DNA from: Streptomyces zagrosensis
Lineage (GTDB): Bacteria; Actinomycetota; Actinomycetes; Streptomycetales; Streptomycetaceae
Direction of reading: 5' to 3'
DNA: 64,000 nt
Assembly: GCF_014203645.1 (NCBI RefSeq)
Contig: NZ_JACHJL010000005.1
Coordinates: 393,275-457,274 of the forward strand
Shown one piece after another: positions 24,978-33,900 of this stretch (its first letter is position 1; every line of letters starts with the position of its first letter). Under the pieces are notes generated by a model, which was given only the letters and a program-made list of their open reading frames with translations, was not told the DNA's origin and did not search any database. Position numbers and translations under genes: made by a program.

Positions 24978-26050
24978 TTGGCACCTTCCTTGACCAGGGC
25001 GGCGGCGGGCGCGAGTGCGGCAGCGCCCGCGGCGGTGGGAACCGTGCCCGTGGGCGCGATCTCGACGTTCAGGCCCTGCTCGCGCAGGAAACCGATCGGC
25101 ACCACGTTCTCCTCGAACGGGCCCGGCAGCTCGATGCGCATCCGGCCGACCTGCCGTCCCCCAACGGTGTCCATCGCCGCACCGAGGATGGAAATGTCGA
25201 TGTTGTACGTACGAGAGAGCTGCGAAATCACCGGCTGACTGGCGGTTTCGCCGAGGAAGGTGACGTCCACAACGGTGCGGTCCGCGCCGGAGGCCTCGCC
25301 CCCGACCGGGAAGAGCTCGCGGGCCAGCTCGGAGCCGGGCGTGGCGAGTACCTCGGAGACGGTGCCGGTCTCCACGACCCTGCCGTCCTTCATCAGCGCG
25401 GCCGAGTCGCAGACCGTCTTGACGACATCCATCTCGTGTGTGATCAGCAGCACGGTCAGGCCGAGCTGCTGGTTGAGATCGCGGAGGAGTTGCAGGATCG
25501 AGCGGGTGGTCTCCGGGTCGAGTGCGGAGGTCGCCTCGTCAGACAGCAGCACCTTGGGGTCGCCCGCCAGCGCGCGGGCGATGCCAACGCGCTGCTTTTG
25601 GCCACCGGAGAGCTGCGCCGGATAGGACTTTGCCTTGTCGGCGAGGCCGACGAGGCCGAGCAACTCGATCGCCTTGCGTGAGCGCTCCTTGCCGGAGACG
25701 CCGAGGATCTCCAAGGGAAGCTCGACGTTGCCCTGCACGGTGCGCGAGGAGAGCAGGTTGAAGTGCTGGAAGACCATGCCGATGCGGCTGCGGGCTCGGC
25801 GTAGCGCGGCGTTGGCGCGCTGGCCGTTTCCTGCGAGCGCGGTCAGGTCGGTTCCGGCCACGGTGACCGTGCCGGAGCTGGGGCGCTCCAGGAGGTTCAC
25901 GCAGCGGATGAGGGTGGACTTGCCGGCGCCGCTCTGGCCGACGACGCCGAACACCTCGCCCTCGCGGACGTGTAGATCGACGCCGTCGAGTGCGGTGACC
26001 TCGCGGCCTCGCGAGCGGTAGACCTTCGTCAGGCCCGTCGTGGTGATCAC
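24974..26050 (-). CDS. metN: methionine ABC transporter ATP-binding protein
   Basis: A 358-residue MetN. Walker A GQSGAGKST (about 39-47), Q-loop, ABC signature LSGGQKQRVGIARAL, Walker B VLLSDEATSALDP and switch His in LLITHEMD. The C-terminal NIL domain (about 260-335, VDVTFLGETASQPVISQL...) is the methionine-sensing domain that trans-inhibits the transporter. The GTG start at 26050 overlaps the stop of a short upstream frame (GTGA). First gene of the metNIQ operon. Energises methionine uptake. Confidence 0.95.
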   Translation of the reverse strand: MITTTGLTKVYRSRGREVTALDGVDLHVREGEVFGVVGQSGAGKSTLIRCVNLLERPSSGTVTVAGTDLTALAGNGQRANAALRRARSRIGMVFQHFNLLSSRTVQGNVELPLEILGVSGKERSRKAIELLGLVGLADKAKSYPAQLSGGQKQRVGIARALAGDPKVLLSDEATSALDPETTRSILQLLRDLNQQLGLTVLLITHEMDVVKTVCDSAALMKDGRVVETGTVSEVLATPGSELARELFPVGGEASGADRTVVDVTFLGETASQPVISQLSRTYNIDISILGAAMDTVGGRQVGRMRIELPGPFEENVVPIGFLREQGLNVEIAPTGTVPTAAGAAALAPAAALVKEGAK

Positions 26051-26124
26051 AGGGGGTTTCCGTCACTGTCGAGTGCGCGGCGGGTGAGGTGCCGGCACGG
26101 GGCATTCATTGCGGAACGCGGCAT
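26047..26124 (-). CDS. possible leader peptide (25 aa) overlapping metN
   Basis: A 25-codon frame, ATG 26124 to TGA 26047, is preceded by GGAGAA at 8 bases. It contains an internal Met (MPRSAMNAPC) and one Cys, and its TGA overlaps the metN GTG as GTGA. Such an arrangement would couple metN translation to that of the leader. I found no SAM-riboswitch consensus in the 5' region. It could instead be chance; conservation is untested. Confidence 0.4.
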   Translation of the reverse strand: MPRSAMNAPCRHLTRRALDSDGNPL

Positions 26125-26446
26125 GCGGAGTTCTCCGGCGAGTCCGGTCGGGTTTCCGTCCGGCTCGGCTTCCGGCGCCGCGGGGCACGTCTCACGTCGT
26201 ACAGGGCGTACGGACGTAAGGCGGCGCACGGTCTCGCTTCGGGGCGCGAGGCTCCGGCAGGGGCCCTCAGCGGTCACACATTCGACACATACAACGAGCA
26301 CCGGGCGACATGTTCGCCTCGGTCGCAAGGGCGCGGCTGCTCGTGGTGGTCATGGGCGCAAGTAAACCAGACACACATACGACCCGATCAAGCCTGTCCG
26401 CATAGCGGACTTCTCCGATCAGTACGTGGACGGGCCGTGGCTGCGG
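26125..26446. other. metN upstream region
   Basis: Non-coding as far as I can see. It should hold the metN promoter, read leftwards. A longer frame in phase with the leader reaches 26328 but shows no coding character. I looked for an S-box/SAM aptamer core and did not find one. Confidence 0.4.
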
Positions 26447-26578
26447 TCACTCGCGTACGAGTAGTTCCACCCTGCCGCTCGTGGCCTGGACCGACACCTG
26501 CGACAGGACCTTCATCACCACATCGGCCTCAAGATCGTCGGCGGGCGTGGTTGTGGTCAACGCCACGGTCCGCAGCAC
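26447..26578 (-). CDS. possible small protein (about 43 aa)
   Basis: A frame from GTG 26578 to TGA 26447 reads with a protein-like alternation, including TTPADDLEADVVMKVLSQV then a strand-like end GRVELLVRE. There is no ATG and only a poor ribosome binding site, and the frame is open a further 11 codons upstream without a start. It could be a real short gene, a truncated one or chance. No family recognised. Confidence 0.3.
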   Translation of the reverse strand: MLRTVALTTTTPADDLEADVVMKVLSQVSVQATSGRVELLVRE

Positions 26579-26715
26579 GGCGGCGCGTACCGGAAAGATG
26601 ACCTGTTGCGGTCAGGGGGCGCGGGTCAGGCCCGGCGCGGGGGCGATTAAAGTCGTCGCATGGCTGTCAATCCCTGTGTGCGCCGCCTCACGCGCACCCC
26701 CCAGCGGAGGTGCCG

Positions 26716-27084
26716 GTGTTCGACGCGCTGACGTGGGCGGTCAGTCTGACCGCACTGGCCCTCGCCGCGTGGTGCGGCCACGCCGCCTACCGTGACCAGC
26801 CGACCAAGGACTGGCACTTCATCGGCATGGCCGTGGTGACGGTGCTGGCGCTCGTGCAACTCGTGGTCGGCATCGTACGGCTGGCCCAGGGTGATAAGCC
26901 CGCCGACAGCGCGACGATCTTCGTGTCCTATCTGATCGGCTCCGCCTGCGCCATTCCGGCCGCGGGATTCATGTCGCTCACGGAACGGACCCGCTGGGGC
27001 TCGGTGACCGTGGCCGCTGGCGCGGTGGTGCTCGCGGTGCTTGAGGTGCGGCTGTGGGATGTCTGGGGAGGCGGTCATGCCTGA
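26716..27084 (+). CDS. membrane protein, four helices
   Basis: A 122-residue integral membrane protein. I chose GTG 26716 because GGAGG sits 5 bases upstream; the GTG two codons earlier overlaps that site. There are four hydrophobic segments (about 3-20, 32-55, 67-85 and 93-112) with short loops and no catalytic motif. The stop overlaps the start of the next gene by 8 bases, so the two are co-translated and probably form one membrane complex. Function unknown. Confidence 0.8.
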   Translation: MFDALTWAVSLTALALAAWCGHAAYRDQPTKDWHFIGMAVVTVLALVQLVVGIVRLAQGDKPADSATIFVSYLIGSACAIPAAGFMSLTERTRWGSVTVAAGAVVLAVLEVRLWDVWGGGHA

Positions 27085-27685
27085 GCCCGAAAGCGGCCAG
27101 CCCCCTAGCGGCCGAGCCGAAAGCGACCGGCCCGACAGCGACCGATCCGACCGTGCCACACCTGGCGGCGCCTGCTCTGGCGGCGCCACGCACGTACCGC
27201 AGGGTTCGCCCCCCGAGTTCTCCGCCCAGGAGCCCGCCCCGCTAAAGGACCCCGCGAGGACACCGGGGTGGGCGGACCGCGTCGGCAAGGAACGGCGGCT
27301 GGGGATCGGCTCGGGGCCCGGACGGCTGCTGATCCTCGTCTACGGGGTGTTCACGGTCGCCGCGGCCTCCCGCTCGCTGTACCAGCTCATCGCCCAGTAC
27401 GAGGATGCGCCGCTGGCCTATGTGCTCTCGGCCGTCTCGGCGCTGGTCTACGCGTTCATCACGCTCGCCCTGGTACGCGGCGGCGAGGGCGCCCGGCGGG
27501 CGGCCCTGCTGTGCTGCGCGGCCGAACTGGTCGGCGTGCTCGTCGTGGGGACCTGGACCTTGGTTGAGCCCGCCGCCTTCCCCGACGAGACGGTGTGGTC
27601 CGACTACGGGATGGGCTATCTCTTCATCCCGATCTTTCTGCCGGTGACGGGCCTGCTCTGGCTACGGCGGGCGTCGCGCGCCTAG
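27077..27685 (+). CDS. membrane protein with disordered N-terminus
   Basis: A 202-residue protein. The first 70 residues are polar and Pro/Ser/Asp-rich (SDRPDSDRSDRATPGG), then come four transmembrane segments (about 84-104, 112-132, 140-158 and 178-195) with YGMGYLFIPIFLPVTGLLW at the end. It overlaps the previous membrane gene by 8 bases. Streptomyces proteins of this layout are annotated only as integral membrane proteins. Role unknown. Confidence 0.8.
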   Translation: MPEPESGQPPSGRAESDRPDSDRSDRATPGGACSGGATHVPQGSPPEFSAQEPAPLKDPARTPGWADRVGKERRLGIGSGPGRLLILVYGVFTVAAASRSLYQLIAQYEDAPLAYVLSAVSALVYAFITLALVRGGEGARRAALLCCAAELVGVLVVGTWTLVEPAAFPDETVWSDYGMGYLFIPIFLPVTGLLWLRRASRA

Positions 27686-27883
27686 CCCGCGCCGCCGGCT
27701 AGCCAAACGCCGGACCGGCTGGAATGTCACCAGCCGATCCGGCGCTTGACCACTGTGCCCCGCTCCCGCGCACATCGCAGGCGTGCGGTTTCTGCTACCC
27801 GGACCGCAGGCGCACGGTTTTCGCTACGCGGGGTCTACGCACGAACTTCGCTCCACGACGGGTGCGCAGCTCTTGCCCGGGCC

Positions 27884-28384
27884 TCACGCACTCGCGGCGA
27901 ACGCCTCCGCCGACGCCCTTTTCTCCAGTGTGACGACGCTCAACGAGCGGCTGATCTGCTCGGTGCCGATCTGCGCGTAGCCGCACTTGCGGTACAGCCG
28001 CAGATTGCCCTCGCTGCGGTGGCCGGTGCTGAGCCGGTACCGCTTGACCCGCTCCGCCGCGAGGCGAGCCTCGATCGCGGCGAGCAGCCTGCCGCCGAGG
28101 CCGTGCCGCTGCATCCGCGGGTGGACGATCAGCTTGGCGATCGCGGCGGTGCCATCCTCGTGCACAGCGCCGCGTACCGACCCGACGACCTCCTCGCCGA
28201 GCCGGGCCACCAGCACCCAGCCGTTGCCCAGTTCGGCACGGAGGTCGTCGAAGGTTTGGGTCAGCGGCTCGATGGAGTAGTCGCCGTACAGCTCGGCCTC
28301 GCTTTGATAGCAGAGGTATTGGAGCTTCAGGATCTGCTCGGCGTCCTGCGCGGTCGCCGGAGAGATGGTCACGCTCATGCCCAT
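27884..28384 (-). CDS. GNAT acetyltransferase
   Basis: A 166-residue GNAT. It has EEVVGSVRGAVHEDGTAAIAKLIV, then the acetyl-CoA loop HPRMQRHGLGGRLL and the end TGHRSEGNLRLYRKCGYAQIGTE. Substrate unknown. The start is ambiguous: ATG 28384 or 28378. The best GAGGAGG site actually sits in front of an overlapping ATG at 28393 that opens a five-codon frame (MRTWA, stop), which ends at the real start region. That could be a tiny regulatory upstream frame. Confidence 0.85.
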   Translation of the reverse strand: MGMSVTISPATAQDAEQILKLQYLCYQSEAELYGDYSIEPLTQTFDDLRAELGNGWVLVARLGEEVVGSVRGAVHEDGTAAIAKLIVHPRMQRHGLGGRLLAAIEARLAAERVKRYRLSTGHRSEGNLRLYRKCGYAQIGTEQISRSLSVVTLEKRASAEAFAASA

Positions 28385-28501
28385 GTGCGCATGCCTCCTC
28401 TGTGAGTGCTGCCGCCGCGATGAGGGTGACGTTGCGGCGGAGCGTGGGTGCCCTGACAAGAGTCGCCGCGGGTTCAACGTCGTCTCCGTGGCGCCGATTG
28501 T

Positions 28502-29266
28502 CTACCGCTCCATTCCCCATGGTTCAAGAGCCGCAACCTCCGCCGTCAGCATTCTGCGCAGGCATCCAAGGCAACGGGAACGTACGGGCCCTAGACTCCC
28601 CTGTGAGATTCCCAACTCGCCGGCGATTTCACGGTAGGTCGGGTCCTGCGGCGACATCATCGCGGACAGCACACTCGGACACCTACCGGGCAGTCTGCGC
28701 ACCGCCGCCCGCACTCGGCGTACCTCGTCTGCGGCCAGCGTCATCCGTTCGGTGCCCAGCGCCGCGGGGTGTGCGGGGCCGCCTCCTTCCACGGCGTCGT
28801 ACGGCACCTCCCTGCGGACCCGCCGCCGCGCGTCCTTGGCCTCGGCCCGTACGGCAGCGCGTACCCAACCCGCCCAGCAGCCCGCGGGCCGCGCCGGCAG
28901 GTCGCCGACCGAGGGGCGCTCCAAAAGCCGCAGCCAGACACCCTGTTCGAGGTCGGCCGGGTCACATCCGGACCCATGCGCCTCGGCCGCCGCCTCCGCC
29001 ACAAGCAGCGGACGCAGCACCTCCATCAACTGCTCGCTCTCCCTGCCGCCCTCGGGCCCCGCCCCAGCGGCCGGGCCTGCGGGGCTGCCGGTACTGGGGC
29101 TCGCAGCGGGGCTGCCGGTGCTGGCTTCGGCTGGCGTGCGAGGCGGGCGGGGCGGAGCAGGCGTACGAGGGCTCACTCGGGAGGGCGGGAGGCAGACGGG
29201 TGCGGCGGTGCGCGGACTGACGGCGGAAGGCGCAAGGCAGCCGGGCACGGCGGTTCGGGGCTCCAT
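28502..29266 (-). CDS. sigma-70-like RNA polymerase sigma factor
   Basis: A 254-residue protein. The first 75 residues are a Pro/Thr/Ala-rich extension with RTPAP-type repeats. About 78-145 resembles sigma region 2 (LMEVLRPLLVAEAAAEAHG, DPADLEQGVWLRLLER). About 185-240 is a region 4 helix-turn-helix (LPGRCPSVLSAMMSPQDPTYREIAGELGISQGSLGPVRSRCLGCLRRM). It probably directs a small regulon; no anti-sigma gene is adjacent. Divergence in region 2 is considerable, so promoter preference cannot be guessed. Confidence 0.8.
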   Translation of the reverse strand: MEPRTAVPGCLAPSAVSPRTAAPVCLPPSRVSPRTPAPPRPPRTPAEASTGSPAASPSTGSPAGPAAGAGPEGGRESEQLMEVLRPLLVAEAAAEAHGSGCDPADLEQGVWLRLLERPSVGDLPARPAGCWAGWVRAAVRAEAKDARRRVRREVPYDAVEGGGPAHPAALGTERMTLAADEVRRVRAAVRRLPGRCPSVLSAMMSPQDPTYREIAGELGISQGSLGPVRSRCLGCLRRMLTAEVAALEPWGMER

Positions 29267-29432
29267 GCCGCGCTAGACAGCCCCTTGTTGGCGCCCGGTT
29301 GCCGGTCGGGCCCCGCGTCACCCGACCGGGCGTGAGCCCCGCGCCGCTTGACGCGGCAGGGCGCGGGCCGCGCCGCGCGCTCCTACGGAGCCAGCTACCT
29401 GTTCAACGGCGGCCGACCCCGTAACCCGTCGG

Positions 29433-30578
29433 CTACTTACGCACGAAGTCGGCGCGGGCGAGGAGAGCCGTGTCGGGGTTGTCGGAGAAGATCCCGTCGA
29501 TGCCCTGCTCGAAGTAGACCTGGAAGGCGCCGAAGGCGTCCCCGTACGCGGTGGGGTCGGTGCCCTTGCGGAAGTCGAGCGGCAGGAAGGTGTTCTCGTT
29601 ACGCATGGTGTACGGGTGCACGATGAGCTTCTTGGCGTGCGCGTCCTTCACCAACGTGGTGGGCGTGCCGAGCTTGCCGCTCTTGTCGCGCGGGATGATC
29701 AGCGACAGGTCCGGGCCGATGCCGCGCGCGAAGCCGGCGATCCACGCCAGGCCCTTGGGGGTGACCAGATCGGCCACGGTGCGCGGGTCCCCCGACTCGA
29801 CGAAGTCCCAGGGGCGCGACGAGGCGTTGGACAGCAGCACCACGCCAGGGCAACTGACCAGCTTGCGCAGCCGCTCGATGCTGCTGGGCTCGAAGGACTG
29901 CACGAAGTTCGGGGAGTTTTGCCGATGCCGCCCGTACGCGCGCAGCAGCTTGGCGAGACGCGGCTCCAGCGCGAGGCCAAGGCCCCGGAAATAGCTGGGG
30001 TGCTTGGTCTCGATGTGTAGCCAGATGCGGCGTCCGCGCCGCTTGCCCTCGCGCTCGGCCCACTCAAGGACCTCTTCGAGGGTGGGCACCTCCCAGCGGC
30101 CGTCGTAGAGCGTGTTCTCCTGCCGGGTGCCGGGGATGCGCTCCTTGGCCCGCAGGGTCTTCAGCTCGGCGAGCGTGAAGTCCTCGGTGAACCAGCCGGT
30201 CAGCTTGGCGCCATCAACGGTCTTGGTTGTCTTGCGATCCGCGAACTCGGGGTGCGCTGCCACATCGGTGGTCCCGGTGATGTCGTTCTCGTGCCGGCAC
30301 ACCAGGTGCCCGTCCTTCGTCGGCACCACGTCCTGCTCGATGACATGGGCGCCCATGTCGAGGGCGAGCTGGTAGGAGCCCAGGGTGTGCTCGGGCCGGT
30401 AGCCGCTGGCGCCCCGGTGGGCGACGACCGTGGGCACCGGCAGCTCGTTGCCACCGTGGTGGCCGTGGCCGCGCCCCACGGCAGCGGCCGTGCCGGCCCC
30501 GGACAGCGCCATCGCTCCGGCGCCGATGGCCGCGGCCCCCAGTAGGGTCCGTCGCCCGGGCCGCTGCTCCTGCTCCAT
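29433..30578 (-). CDS. glpQ: secreted glycerophosphodiester phosphodiesterase
   Basis: A 381-residue GDPD. The N-terminus has a twin-arginine signal (GRRTLLGAAAIGAGAMALSG, cut around residue 35). The catalytic start is VVAHRGASGYRPEHTLGSY (His-Arg and Glu), followed by EQDVVPTKDGHLVCRHEN (Asp and His). The C-terminal part has IDGIFSDNPDTAL, typical of periplasmic GlpQ. It hydrolyses glycerophosphodiesters to glycerol-3-phosphate and an alcohol outside the cell. ATG 30578 is preceded by GAGGAG. It is divergent from plsC, which uses glycerol-3-phosphate-derived lipids. Confidence 0.93.
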   Translation of the reverse strand: MEQEQRPGRRTLLGAAAIGAGAMALSGAGTAAAVGRGHGHHGGNELPVPTVVAHRGASGYRPEHTLGSYQLALDMGAHVIEQDVVPTKDGHLVCRHENDITGTTDVAAHPEFADRKTTKTVDGAKLTGWFTEDFTLAELKTLRAKERIPGTRQENTLYDGRWEVPTLEEVLEWAEREGKRRGRRIWLHIETKHPSYFRGLGLALEPRLAKLLRAYGRHRQNSPNFVQSFEPSSIERLRKLVSCPGVVLLSNASSRPWDFVESGDPRTVADLVTPKGLAWIAGFARGIGPDLSLIIPRDKSGKLGTPTTLVKDAHAKKLIVHPYTMRNENTFLPLDFRKGTDPTAYGDAFGAFQVYFEQGIDGIFSDNPDTALLARADFVRK

Positions 30579-30831
30579 ACGTACTCCTCGTCTCGGTTTG
30601 GCAGGGCTGATCGTAGGCAGGCGCACCTTTCGTATGGTGGGCATCGGGCCCAACGTGACGCGAACAGCCGTCAACCTCGTGTCCCGACTGCCGGGCCCAA
30701 TGTGCAAGCGCACGGTACCCGCGAGTATCGTCCTCACCTGCGCGGGTGTCCGGCGAGTCAGCGACGGGCGAGTTTGCGTACCGCGGGGCGTACCACGCGC
30801 CGCATCCGACCACCATTGACCGGAGGGTCCG

Positions 30832-31500
30832 TTGTCCCGCATCGTGCTGAAGGCGTTTCTCGGAGTGCTCATGCGCGTCCTGTTCCGCCCGAAGGTGGAG
30901 GGAGCGGAGCGCATCCCGGGGGACGGGCCGGTGATTTTGGCCGGTAACCACGTCACGTTCATCGACTCGATGTTTGTCAGCCTGATCGTCAAGCGGCCGA
31001 TCTTCTTCATCGGCAAGGACGAGTACGTCAAGGGCACGGGGCTCAAGGGCAAGGTGATGGCTTGGTTCTTCAGCACCGGCGGCATGATTCCGGTGGACCG
31101 CGACGGCGGGCACGGCGGCGTCGCGGCGCTGATGACCGGCCGCCGAGTGCTCGAAGAGGGCAAGGTGTTCGCCATCTACCCCGAGGGCACCCGCTCCCCT
31201 GACGGCCGCCTCTATCGGGGCCGTACCGGCGTCGCCCGGCTCGCGCTCATGACCGGCGCCACCGTGGTCCCGTTCGCGATGATCGGCACGGACAAGGTGC
31301 AGCCCGGCGGCAAGGGCCGGCTGCACATCGCCCCGGTGACCGTCTGCTTCGGCCAGCCGCTGGACTTCTCCCGCTACGAGGGCATGGAGCGCGACCGCTA
31401 TGTGCTGAGGGCGCTGACCGACGAGGTCATGAGCGAGGTCATGCGGCTCTCGGGCCAGGAGTACGTGGACATCTACGCGACGAAGGCCAAGGCCGCGTAG
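30832..31500 (+). CDS. plsC: 1-acylglycerol-3-phosphate acyltransferase
   Basis: A 222-residue PlsC-family protein. Motif I is NHVTFIDSMF (NHx4D), then GKVMAWFFSTGGMIPVDR (motif II region), YPEGTRSPDGRLYRGRTG (motif III) and TVVPFAMIG (motif IV). It transfers an acyl group to lysophosphatidate at the membrane. The TTG start at 30832 is supported by GGAGGG 5 bases upstream and by the family N-terminus. It is followed by a hairpin that separates it from the convergent MFS gene. Confidence 0.92.
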   Translation: MSRIVLKAFLGVLMRVLFRPKVEGAERIPGDGPVILAGNHVTFIDSMFVSLIVKRPIFFIGKDEYVKGTGLKGKVMAWFFSTGGMIPVDRDGGHGGVAALMTGRRVLEEGKVFAIYPEGTRSPDGRLYRGRTGVARLALMTGATVVPFAMIGTDKVQPGGKGRLHIAPVTVCFGQPLDFSRYEGMERDRYVLRALTDEVMSEVMRLSGQEYVDIYATKAKAA

Positions 31501-31585
31501 CGCCCTTCGCAGCACTGGGCCGCGCACCGCGCTGGGCTCCGCACCACTGGCCCTCTTGCCGCGCACCGCCCGCAGCCGTTCCGCA

Positions 31586-31618
31586 CCGCCCGCCAGTTGA
31601 GTGACAACTGGCGGGCGG
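31586..31618. terminator. bidirectional terminator between plsC and MFS gene
   Basis: A 14-bp perfect hairpin (CCGCCCGCCAGTTG / CAACTGGCGGGCGG) with a 5-base loop lies between two converging genes. No T-run on either side. Confidence 0.8.
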
Positions 31619-31666
31619 CACGCGTTGCACGCGCGGGTGCGGGTGACGGGCGCGGGTGGCGAGAGA

Positions 31667-33262
31667 TCACTGGCGGCCGGGGCGCTTGCCCGCTTCCGCC
31701 AGGTCCTCCGCCTCGGCGGCGGTATTCGCCAGGCGCTGGCCGCGGAGCAGGAACCAGGCGACGACCGCCGTAGCGAGCAGCACGACCGCGCCCACCGACG
31801 CCGCGATCCGCAACCCGTCCACGAACGCTTCCTGCGCCGCGGTCAGCAGCGCCCCACCCTGCTCCGGTGGGAGCTCATCCGCTGCCTCGACCGCGCCCCC
31901 CAGTGACTCATGCGCATCGGATACCGCCTGCTGCGGAGTGCCGCTGGGGGGCGTGAAACCGCGGTAGATGCCGGTGACGATGGAGCCGAGCAGCGCGATG
32001 CCCAGGGCCGCGCCGAGTTCGTACGCCGTCTCCGAGACCGCCGACGCAGCACCCGCCTGTTCCTTGGGCACGCTGGAGAGGATTACATCGGCGGTGACGG
32101 TGAAGGAGAAGCCGGCCCCGACGCCGACGACCAGCAGCACCGCGCCGAGCAGCGGGTAGCCCGTGTTGGACTCCAGCCAGGACAGTGCGGCCAGCGCGAG
32201 GCCAACGGCGGCAAGGCCGCCGGAGACCACGATCCGCACCGAGAACCGGCGGGCGACCAGGCCCGCCATCAGCCCGGCGGAGACCGCGCCGACCGCGGCG
32301 GGCAGCTCGGCGAGCCCGGCCTCAAGCGGCTCTCGACCCTGCACCAGCTGGAGGTACTGGGAGAGGAAAAAGACCAGCCCGGACAGGCCAAGAATGGTCA
32401 ACAGGTCGGCCAGCACCGCACCGGAAAAGCCCCGATGGTGGAACAGCCGCATGTCGAGCAGCGGTGACGGCAAGGTGAGCTGCCGCCGCACGAAATACGC
32501 CAGCGCCGCCGCACCCGCCACCCCGGCGGCGGCGACGTCCCAGCTCATGCCGTGCGTCGCCGCTTCCTTGATGGTGTAGACGATGCCGATCATGCCGACC
32601 AGGGACAGCACCACGCTGAGCAGGTCCCAGGGCCCCGGGGATGGGTCGCGCGATTCGGGCAGGAGCCGGATTCCGACGAGGACGAGCACCGCCATCACCG
32701 GCAGGTTGATCAAAAACACGGAACCCCACCAGAAGTGTTCCAGCAGGAACCCGCCCACGACCGGTCCAACGGCCGCGCCCGCCGATGCCATGGCTCCCCA
32801 GATGCCGACGGCGAAGCTGCGCTCTTTCGGGTCATGGAAGAGGTTGCGGATCAGGGCGAGGGTGGCGGGCATCAGCGTCGCGCCCGCCACGCCGAGCAGC
32901 GCACGGGCGACGATCATCATCTCCGGGCTGGTCGCGTACGCGTTGAGTACGGAGACCGCGCCGAAGGCCACCGAACCGATCAGCAAGAGCTTCTTACGGC
33001 CGATCCGGTCCCCGAGGCTGCCCATGGAGACCAGAAGGCCCGCGATGACGAAGGAGTAGACGTCACCGATCCACAGCAACTGAGTGCCGGACGGGCGCAG
33101 GTCCTCGCTGAGGAACGGGGTGGCCAGGCCCAGCACGGTGGCATCCACGGCGACCAAAAGCACCGCGAGCACGAGGACGGCCAGCGCCAGCCAGCGCCCC
33201 GGCCGTGGGGCCTCCACGCTGGGGTGTGCACCAGGGCCCGTTGTCGCTATCCGACTGCTCAT
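31667..33262 (-). CDS. DHA2-type MFS drug efflux transporter (14 helices)
   Basis: A 531-residue MFS transporter with 14 predicted helices. It shows DATVLGLATPFLSEDL in helix 1, GSLGDRIGRKK (motif A), GAMASAGAAVGPVVGGFLLE (antiporter motif C) and the EQAGAASAVSETAYELGAALG region of the QacA/SmvA class. It probably exports lipophilic cations or antibiotics by proton antiport. Its ATG overlaps the last base of the TetR stop (TAATG), so the repressor and pump form an operon controlled by the operator upstream of the repressor. Confidence 0.93.
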   Translation of the reverse strand: MSSRIATTGPGAHPSVEAPRPGRWLALAVLVLAVLLVAVDATVLGLATPFLSEDLRPSGTQLLWIGDVYSFVIAGLLVSMGSLGDRIGRKKLLLIGSVAFGAVSVLNAYATSPEMMIVARALLGVAGATLMPATLALIRNLFHDPKERSFAVGIWGAMASAGAAVGPVVGGFLLEHFWWGSVFLINLPVMAVLVLVGIRLLPESRDPSPGPWDLLSVVLSLVGMIGIVYTIKEAATHGMSWDVAAAGVAGAAALAYFVRRQLTLPSPLLDMRLFHHRGFSGAVLADLLTILGLSGLVFFLSQYLQLVQGREPLEAGLAELPAAVGAVSAGLMAGLVARRFSVRIVVSGGLAAVGLALAALSWLESNTGYPLLGAVLLVVGVGAGFSFTVTADVILSSVPKEQAGAASAVSETAYELGAALGIALLGSIVTGIYRGFTPPSGTPQQAVSDAHESLGGAVEAADELPPEQGGALLTAAQEAFVDGLRIAASVGAVVLLATAVVAWFLLRGQRLANTAAEAEDLAEAGKRPGRQ

Positions 33263-33807
33263 TACTCCATGCTCCGTCGTACGCCGCCCAGCAGCAGCTC
33301 GGCGATCATCTGCTCCATGTCATTGGGCGCGATGCGCCCGGCGTGGACAGCCCAGGCACCCGCCCCGATCAGGCCGTACAGCGCCTCGGCGAACCAGGTG
33401 GCGGTCAGGTCCACCCGGAATTCGCCGCTCTCTTGCCCGCGCTGGAAAAGGCCGGTCATCCGGGCGTCCAGACGGTCCCAGCCCTGGTGCATCTCGCCCT
33501 CGAAGAGCTGGTTCTCGGTGGTGAGGAAGGCGAGCAGCGGGGCTTCTGGCCTGATCTGGGCGACCAGCCTGCGCAATGCTTCCTCCGCGCCGCCCGCATC
33601 GATATCGGCGGCATCCAGTGCCGCCTCGAAGCGCGCTAGGCCCAGGTCCTCCAGCGCCTTGATCAGCGCGTCGCGACCGGCGAAGTGGCGGTGCAGCGTG
33701 GCGCGGCTGATGCCGGCAGCCTTGGCGATCTCGTCCATGGAGGACGTCGCTTTGCGGGTGAGCAGGGTCGCCGCCGCACGCAGCACCTGGCTTCTGTCCA
33801 CAGTCAT
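33262..33807 (-). CDS. TetR-family repressor of the efflux pump
   Basis: A 181-residue TetR protein. The helix-turn-helix is at about 22-45 (SSMDEIAKAAGISRATLHRHFAGRD), followed by an all-helical ligand domain (about 60-181). The stop shares one base with the pump's ATG. ATG 33807 gives a family-length protein; the longer frame to 34083 runs into intergenic DNA. A palindrome 20 bases upstream is its likely operator, so it should repress itself and the pump until a substrate binds. Confidence 0.92.
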   Translation of the reverse strand: MTVDRSQVLRAAATLLTRKATSSMDEIAKAAGISRATLHRHFAGRDALIKALEDLGLARFEAALDAADIDAGGAEEALRRLVAQIRPEAPLLAFLTTENQLFEGEMHQGWDRLDARMTGLFQRGQESGEFRVDLTATWFAEALYGLIGAGAWAVHAGRIAPNDMEQMIAELLLGGVRRSME

Positions 33808-33826
33808 GAGACGAGCGTACCTCGTA

Positions 33827-33844
33827 TGAGACAACAACGTCTCA
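33827..33844. promoter_or_regulatory. TetR operator palindrome
   Basis: Inverted repeat TGAGAC-AACAAC-GTCTCA, 20 bases upstream of the repressor start. A second, smaller inverted repeat ACGAG-CGTAC-CTCGT overlaps the space to the start (33811-33825). GAGAC/GTCTC arms are typical of TetR-family operators. Confidence 0.7.
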
Positions 33845-33900
33845 CGGCGTCCCGTGGCTCGCGGGGCCGGCGTACGGCCCGGCGCGCCCCGGGCGCACAA

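Noticed and set aside
26125..26446. SAM riboswitch upstream of metN
   Set aside because: No S-box core is recognisable in the leader region on the minus strand; again a covariance search would be decisive.
30214..31566. A 450-codon minus-strand frame overlapping plsC and the phosphodiesterase
   Set aside because: Shadow of plsC and of the phosphodiesterase; no ribosome binding site and no recognisable motif.
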